Positions 50,964 to 55,500 of a stretch of DNA of 55,500 nt are shown in pieces (the stretch's first letter is position 1; each line of letters opens with the position of its first letter). Below the pieces are notes generated by a model. The model worked only from the letters and a program-made list of their open reading frames with translations, was not told the DNA's origin and did not search any database. A program made the translations under genes and the position numbers. The DNA is from Neocallimastix lanati (nom. inval.). Its lineage: Eukaryota > Neocallimastigomycota > Neocallimastigomycetes > Neocallimastigales > Neocallimastigaceae. The DNA lies in NCBI GenBank assembly GCA_016946835.1, contig JACVTC010000061.1:729501-785000 (forward strand), read 5' to 3'.

Positions 50964-51159
50964 ACTGTCTTCTGGAGAATTTTGAATAAAATTGTTTAAA
51001 TTGGTGAGTCTGTTGGATTTATTATTATATCTTTGTAAAGATTTAATAAATTTTTAATAGTTTAATTTTTCGTACAATTAATTTATTTAATGTATATGAA
51101 TTTTTTTTTAATATAAAATTTATTGAAATAAAAATTTAATTATTTTTTAAATTGAAAAT

Positions 51160-51515
51160 ATTTTTAAATTAGTTTAGTTAGCTTAATTTAGTTAGCTTAG
51201 TTTAGTTTTAAATAGTTAAATATTAATTTAGGAATAATCTTAAATAGTTAATATTAATAAAACTAGTTTTTCAATATTAAATATATAATTAAAATTATTA
51301 TAAGTATTAAAATAATAAATAAAATAACTAGTTTAAAAAATTAATTTTAGTTTTAGTAAATTAATAAATAATAAAATTATTAATTGAAAAATCTTTTGTT
51401 TATAAATAAATAGCTTTATACATATTATTAAATAGCATCATTTATTAATAATGTAATATGAAAAAATATAAATACATGTAATTTTTCTCAATTAAATCGA
51501 TGTATTATTTCTCCA
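51160..51515. repeat. LTR-like repeat, copy 3 (diverged)
   Basis: Shares the TTTAGTTAGCTTAGTTTAGT region, TTTTGTTTATAAATAAATAG, GAAAAAATATAAATACATG and AATCGATGTATTA with copies 1 and 2, but has more substitutions and indels and lacks the final palindrome. With copy 2 it brackets the zinc-knuckle relic. Confidence 0.5.
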
Positions 51516-51734
51516 TTTTTTCAAATGCTTTTTCTCGCTCCTCCCGATAAATTTTAGAACTTTATCTGTTACATTAACGATGATTATGGAGTTAGCAATA
51601 GCCTCATTGGCAATCGCCTCTTTTATAGCATTCTGTTGTTGAATTAATTGTTCTCGAATATTTTGAACATTGGCTTGAAGTTCCTGGGTTATTTTAGTTA
51701 TTCTCTGCTTGAGCTTGTAGATTTTGAAGTTCAT
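51492..51734 (-). pseudogene. Coiled-coil fragment, probably retroelement gag
   Basis: 80 aa, Gln/Ile/Ala-rich (LKQRITKITQELQANVQNIR), then a basic end. The heptad-like spacing suggests a coiled coil, as in the N-terminal part of some gypsy gag proteins. It directly abuts LTR-like copy 3. No other domain is present. Confidence 0.35.
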
Positions 51735-52940
51735 TATTTAACTAATTATAAACATTGGTTCGTTCAGCAATGATGTCGACTTATTTTAAACCATAAACTA
51801 TTTTTTTTACTAGTACGAATTGTCATTAAACATCTTGATCTGACTAGATTAATCCAAAACATTAAATTTTTTGACATATCTTGTTATGAATATTAATGGA
51901 TTTAAGATTAAAATTCACTAACAGATCAATTGATATTAAATTTCATTGTTGACAGTTTTATTTAAAATTCAATTTTTACTATTAAAATAAATATTAGGCA
52001 TATTTAATATTTAGAAATTAGAAACAAAAGTTTTTTGACTGTTTTAATAAAGCTCTTCTTATATAATTTAACTTTAAGAAATTGATAAAAATAGAACGAA
52101 GAAAAATTGCGATAACTCCACAAATAATGGTAAATTTCCGATTCATTAGAAAGCTACGATCAAGATCTATAGCAAATAATAATTTCAACTCATTTGAACT
52201 ATTAAAACACGGGATATTGAACTTTAAAGAAGAATATATAAAAAATAATTGTATTATTTAAATGGCCAATACATAATAAATTAATATTATATATATATAT
52301 AATATTTAACTTAACCTTTATTACTAATTATTATAAACAAAATAAAAATTAAGTTATACAGAATTAATATTTAATAATAATCTATCATGTTTTAAATGAT
52401 TTATTAGTTTTAGAAAAGTTATTGTAATAATTATTAGTAATTAGTCAAATAAATTATCTCTAAAAGATTCAAATGAATTCTTTACAATTCTAAAGATTTT
52501 AAAAAGACTTTTAATTAGTTTTAAGATCTTAAATCGTTTTATTCGTAAATTAGTTTATTCTTAAATTATTTTATTTTTAAATTATTTTATTCTTAAATTA
52601 TTTTATTTTAAAATTATTTTATTTTAAAATTATTTTATTTTAAAATTATTTTATTAATAATTATATAATTTTAATTGTTATTATTAGTAAAATATCTTAA
52701 CCAGTTTAATATACTCGAACTTTAAAAAACTCTATAAACTTGTTAGAATTTTAAAATAATTTAGTCTTAATGGTTACGTCAAGTTATAGTAATATTAACT
52801 TAATTTTTTTAATTATTAAATATTTAAATATTTTAAAGTCATTTGGTTATAAAATTTTTAAATATTTTAGCACTTGGTTTCGAACTAAAATCTCCACCAT
52901 TACTATGGTTGGAACTATCTTTTTTATCCTAATCTAGGTA
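51735..52940. other. AT-rich DNA without a recognised gene
   Basis: Slightly less AT-biased than the poly-A/T spacers and with many stops in all frames. Probably decayed retroelement sequence. TTATTTTA(A)AATTAT is repeated in tandem at ~52560-52650. Confidence 0.45.
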
Positions 52941-52949
52941 CAGATGTCT

Positions 52950-54260
52950 GCTTGAATCTTTCCTTCCAAGTTCCTTTTTTTTGGCTCAAAGACTTTCACC
53001 ATTCCTCCTTCTTTTGGCTTCAATGTCCTTGGAGGGTTTTCGGAGATCCATCATGCCTAATAGAACCATACTGGCTATTTTACGCCTACCATTATATTTT
53101 TATCTTTCTAAAAATTCATCTTTGTAGTCGGTTGGGAAGGTATCGCACTTTCTTAAACACGCAACATAACCTTTCGGCGTTTTCTGCTCTGCATGTAAGT
53201 CATAAAAACTTGTCTGATTGAAGGTTTCACTGGCTACTTTTGCAGCAATCTTTTTGAATCGTTGGTGAGCTTCAGAATCCTGCTTAATCTGTAGAACTCA
53301 GAGAGGTACTCGTAGGTCTTTTCCCCAGTCATGCCTAAGTTTAAGCATAGCACTCTTCGCCTGATTTAGAGTTCGGTCACTCTTAAATTCTTGTTTCAAC
53401 CTGTCCATTAACCTATGTAGTTGTGGATCATTTCGTTATTTGAAAATATCAGCTTTCTGGTACCACTTTTTAGCAGTTCCTTATAAGTGGTTCTCAATGA
53501 AGTACAATATAGAGGTAGGCTCGGATTGATAGTAACTCTGGTGTATATCAAAGTATCGGTTTAGCCTATCGAAAAATGATTCTACATCCCATGTTTTACC
53601 ATTAATTGTCAGGATATCTCTTTCGTACTCCATGAGGAACTCATCAATTGTCACAACGTCTTCTCTAAGCATTTCTTCTATTTCTCATTCCCTTGAGATC
53701 CACAAGCAATTAATTCCAGTTTGATTCAGCTCATTTAATTTTTCAATTTTTTCTTCCAATTTTTTGCGGTACCAACTGTTCTTTTCCTTGGTTCTCTTTA
53801 AAGAAATCTTCTAATTTAAGAATTTCTTGACCATTTTCTTCGAGCTCTTTTTGGTATATCGTTCCTATTTCTTGGTCCTCATCCAGGTGGGTTTCTATTT
53901 TATGTATTTCTTATTCCACAACTACTTCTTTGCTTATTCCTGCTGTCATCTGCTATTACAGGGATTCCTCAACTTTTTGAAGTTCAGCCACACTAGTTTG
54001 ACTCCTAGTTTCATCATCTGCCACTCTTTGTTCCACTTCACCAAACTGTTCGTCTACATCCAGATGAAGATATTCAGCTCAGCCTCAATTTTTGAATTTT
54101 TGATTTTGCATTACGTTTATCCGGGATATCATTTCTTGTTAGCTACAAAGCAACATGGTTTATAACTCTTCCATCCGCTTGTTAATCAAGACAGTAAAAT
54201 CTATAGCTACAGGAGCTCTGACTATGAGCTATTTCTAGTTTACCATATGCGCCACATTTT
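52950..54260 (-). pseudogene. Large Ty3/gypsy gag relic
   Basis: About 1.3 kb of less AT-rich DNA that reads as gag on the minus strand. From 54150 it gives a long Glu/Gln-rich coiled coil (EQRVADDETRSQTSVAELQK; LDEDQEIGTIYQKELEENGQ). The capsid-like part follows at 53672-53481 (DVESFFDRLNRYFDIHQSYY). After a stop comes GTAKKWYQ, the usual gypsy gag 'G-x-A-x-x-W' signature, then MDRLKQEFKSDRTLNQAKSA and LKLRH. A frameshift lies near 53320. The 53220-52950 part is Lys/Arg-rich and could be the nucleocapsid end, but no CCHC knuckle is visible. At least five in-frame stops were seen. Confidence 0.75.
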
Positions 54261-55500
54261 CTTCTTGGGAGACAGTGATCAATTTTTATATTTTTATAAA
54301 TTAACAATCAATGTCTCCAAAATTTTATTAAAATAATTTAATGGTAAATTATTAATAAATTATTAATCCAAAATAACTACTTCTCATAATAAATAATAAA
54401 TAATAAATAAATAAAAAATAAGTAATAAATAATAAATAATAAATAATAAATAATAAATAATAAATAATAAATAATAAATAATAAATAATAAATAATAAAT
54501 AATAATAAATCATAAAAAATAAATAATGAATAATATTAAATAAAAAATAATGAATTTTTAAATAACAAATTATAAGATAACAAATAAATAAATGAATAAA
54601 TAAATAAATAAAAGTATTATTAATTTATTAAATTTTAAAGTTTTAATTTACATTTAATAATGTAAACAATATGAATAATAATTAGTCATATCAGTCATAT
54701 AATTGATTATTATAATTTCCTAAATAAGCAATATAGTGCTAAAATTATTTTTTTTTTGATTATAACTAATATAAAAAAATTTAAAAAAAAAATTTTTTTA
54801 AAAAAAATAAAGAAAATTTCAACTTTTATAAATGATAAATAAAAAGAAAATTTTAATTTTCTATGATATAAAGAGATAGAAAGCAAAAATTTAGCAGATT
54901 TTCATTTATAAATTTGAAAATAGAATACTTTTTTGTGATGTTTTAATTTTTATTAAAAGATTCTTTCATTTATTCTGAATAGCATTTTGTTACTAATTAT
55001 TTATTTAATATTAAAGTCATAGTAATAATAATTTAAGTGATTATAGTTTATTTCATTTTTTTTATTTATTTTCTTTTCTTTTAAAGTTTTAAGCAATGTT
55101 TTTTTTTTTTTTTTTTTTTTTGAATATCCTTTTTAGTATATATAGATAATAATAAATGTGTATAAATGTGTATTAATTTGTAATTATCTTCAATTAGTAT
55201 TTATATTTATTAAAAAATATTAATTAAAACTATATTTAATTAAATTATTATATAAATAAAAATTTTAATATATTATTTTCCTATTTTCCGATAAATCAAT
55301 AAGATAAAAAAAAAATGAGTTATTTAAATACTTCTAATTAAAGCTTTATATTTTAATTTTAATATAAATAAACTATTAATAGTTGTTAATAATTATTATC
55401 AATTAAAACCTTATATTAAAATACTAATAACAATAACACTTCTTTTATAAAAATAATTTGTAAATTAATATTCATTTATAATAAATGCTAACTTTAAAAA
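54261..55500. other. AT-rich DNA with a heptanucleotide tract
   Basis: Beyond the gag relic. An (ATAATAA)n tract lies at ~54390-54507, the complement type of the tract at 37.4 kb. The rest is poly-A/T with no gene seen to the window end. Confidence 0.6.

Noticed and set aside
52952-54165. Plus-strand frames of 89 and 112 aa
   Set aside because: Antisense to the gypsy gag relic, whose minus-strand reading carries the GTAKKWYQ signature.

Overview
The window looks like nuclear DNA of an anaerobic gut fungus (Neocallimastigomycota). Non-coding DNA is almost pure A+T with long homopolymers and microsatellites. Introns have GT/AG ends. Coding islands are gene-poor and AT-rich, and one gene resembles the giant membrane-anchored cellulosome scaffoldins described for this phylum. 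The assignment rests on composition and protein character; no rRNA or marker gene is present.

Layout. At 897-1982 (+) is a membrane-anchored endonuclease/exonuclease/phosphatase-fold protein with a bacterial flavour. At 3822-20601 (-) is a giant gene. One 15.8 kb exon is open well past its first internal Met, and I could extend it through two small upstream exons to a signal peptide. The result is about 5,326 residues: signal peptide, >100 Cys-containing 'YYxN...LIxC...C' units, acidic linkers and a C-terminal membrane segment. At 22.9-24.6 kb is a 5'-truncated Ty1/copia RT-RNase H (-) between exact 70-bp direct repeats. A 15-copy minisatellite lies at 25.2-26.1 kb. At 26757-28619 (+) is an ankyrin-repeat protein. 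At 40185-40961 (+) is a secreted two-domain Cys/Trp protein of unknown family.

The rest (31-34 kb and 42-54.3 kb) is a graveyard of retroelements: Ty3/gypsy-like gag, protease and RT pieces on both strands, two copies of a primer-binding-site motif, three copies of an LTR-like segment, a second decayed copia fragment, and several terminal-inverted-repeat elements. One of these has clear 9-bp target-site duplications. Remaining stretches are low-complexity AT DNA.

The genes do not form a pathway. The scaffoldin-like protein would act outside the cell, anchored at the surface, and the 258-aa protein is also predicted to be secreted. The main novelty is in the giant gene: hidden 5' exons, a 105-copy ATT tract in its first intron, and a 4,011-bp higher-order duplication within its repeat array.
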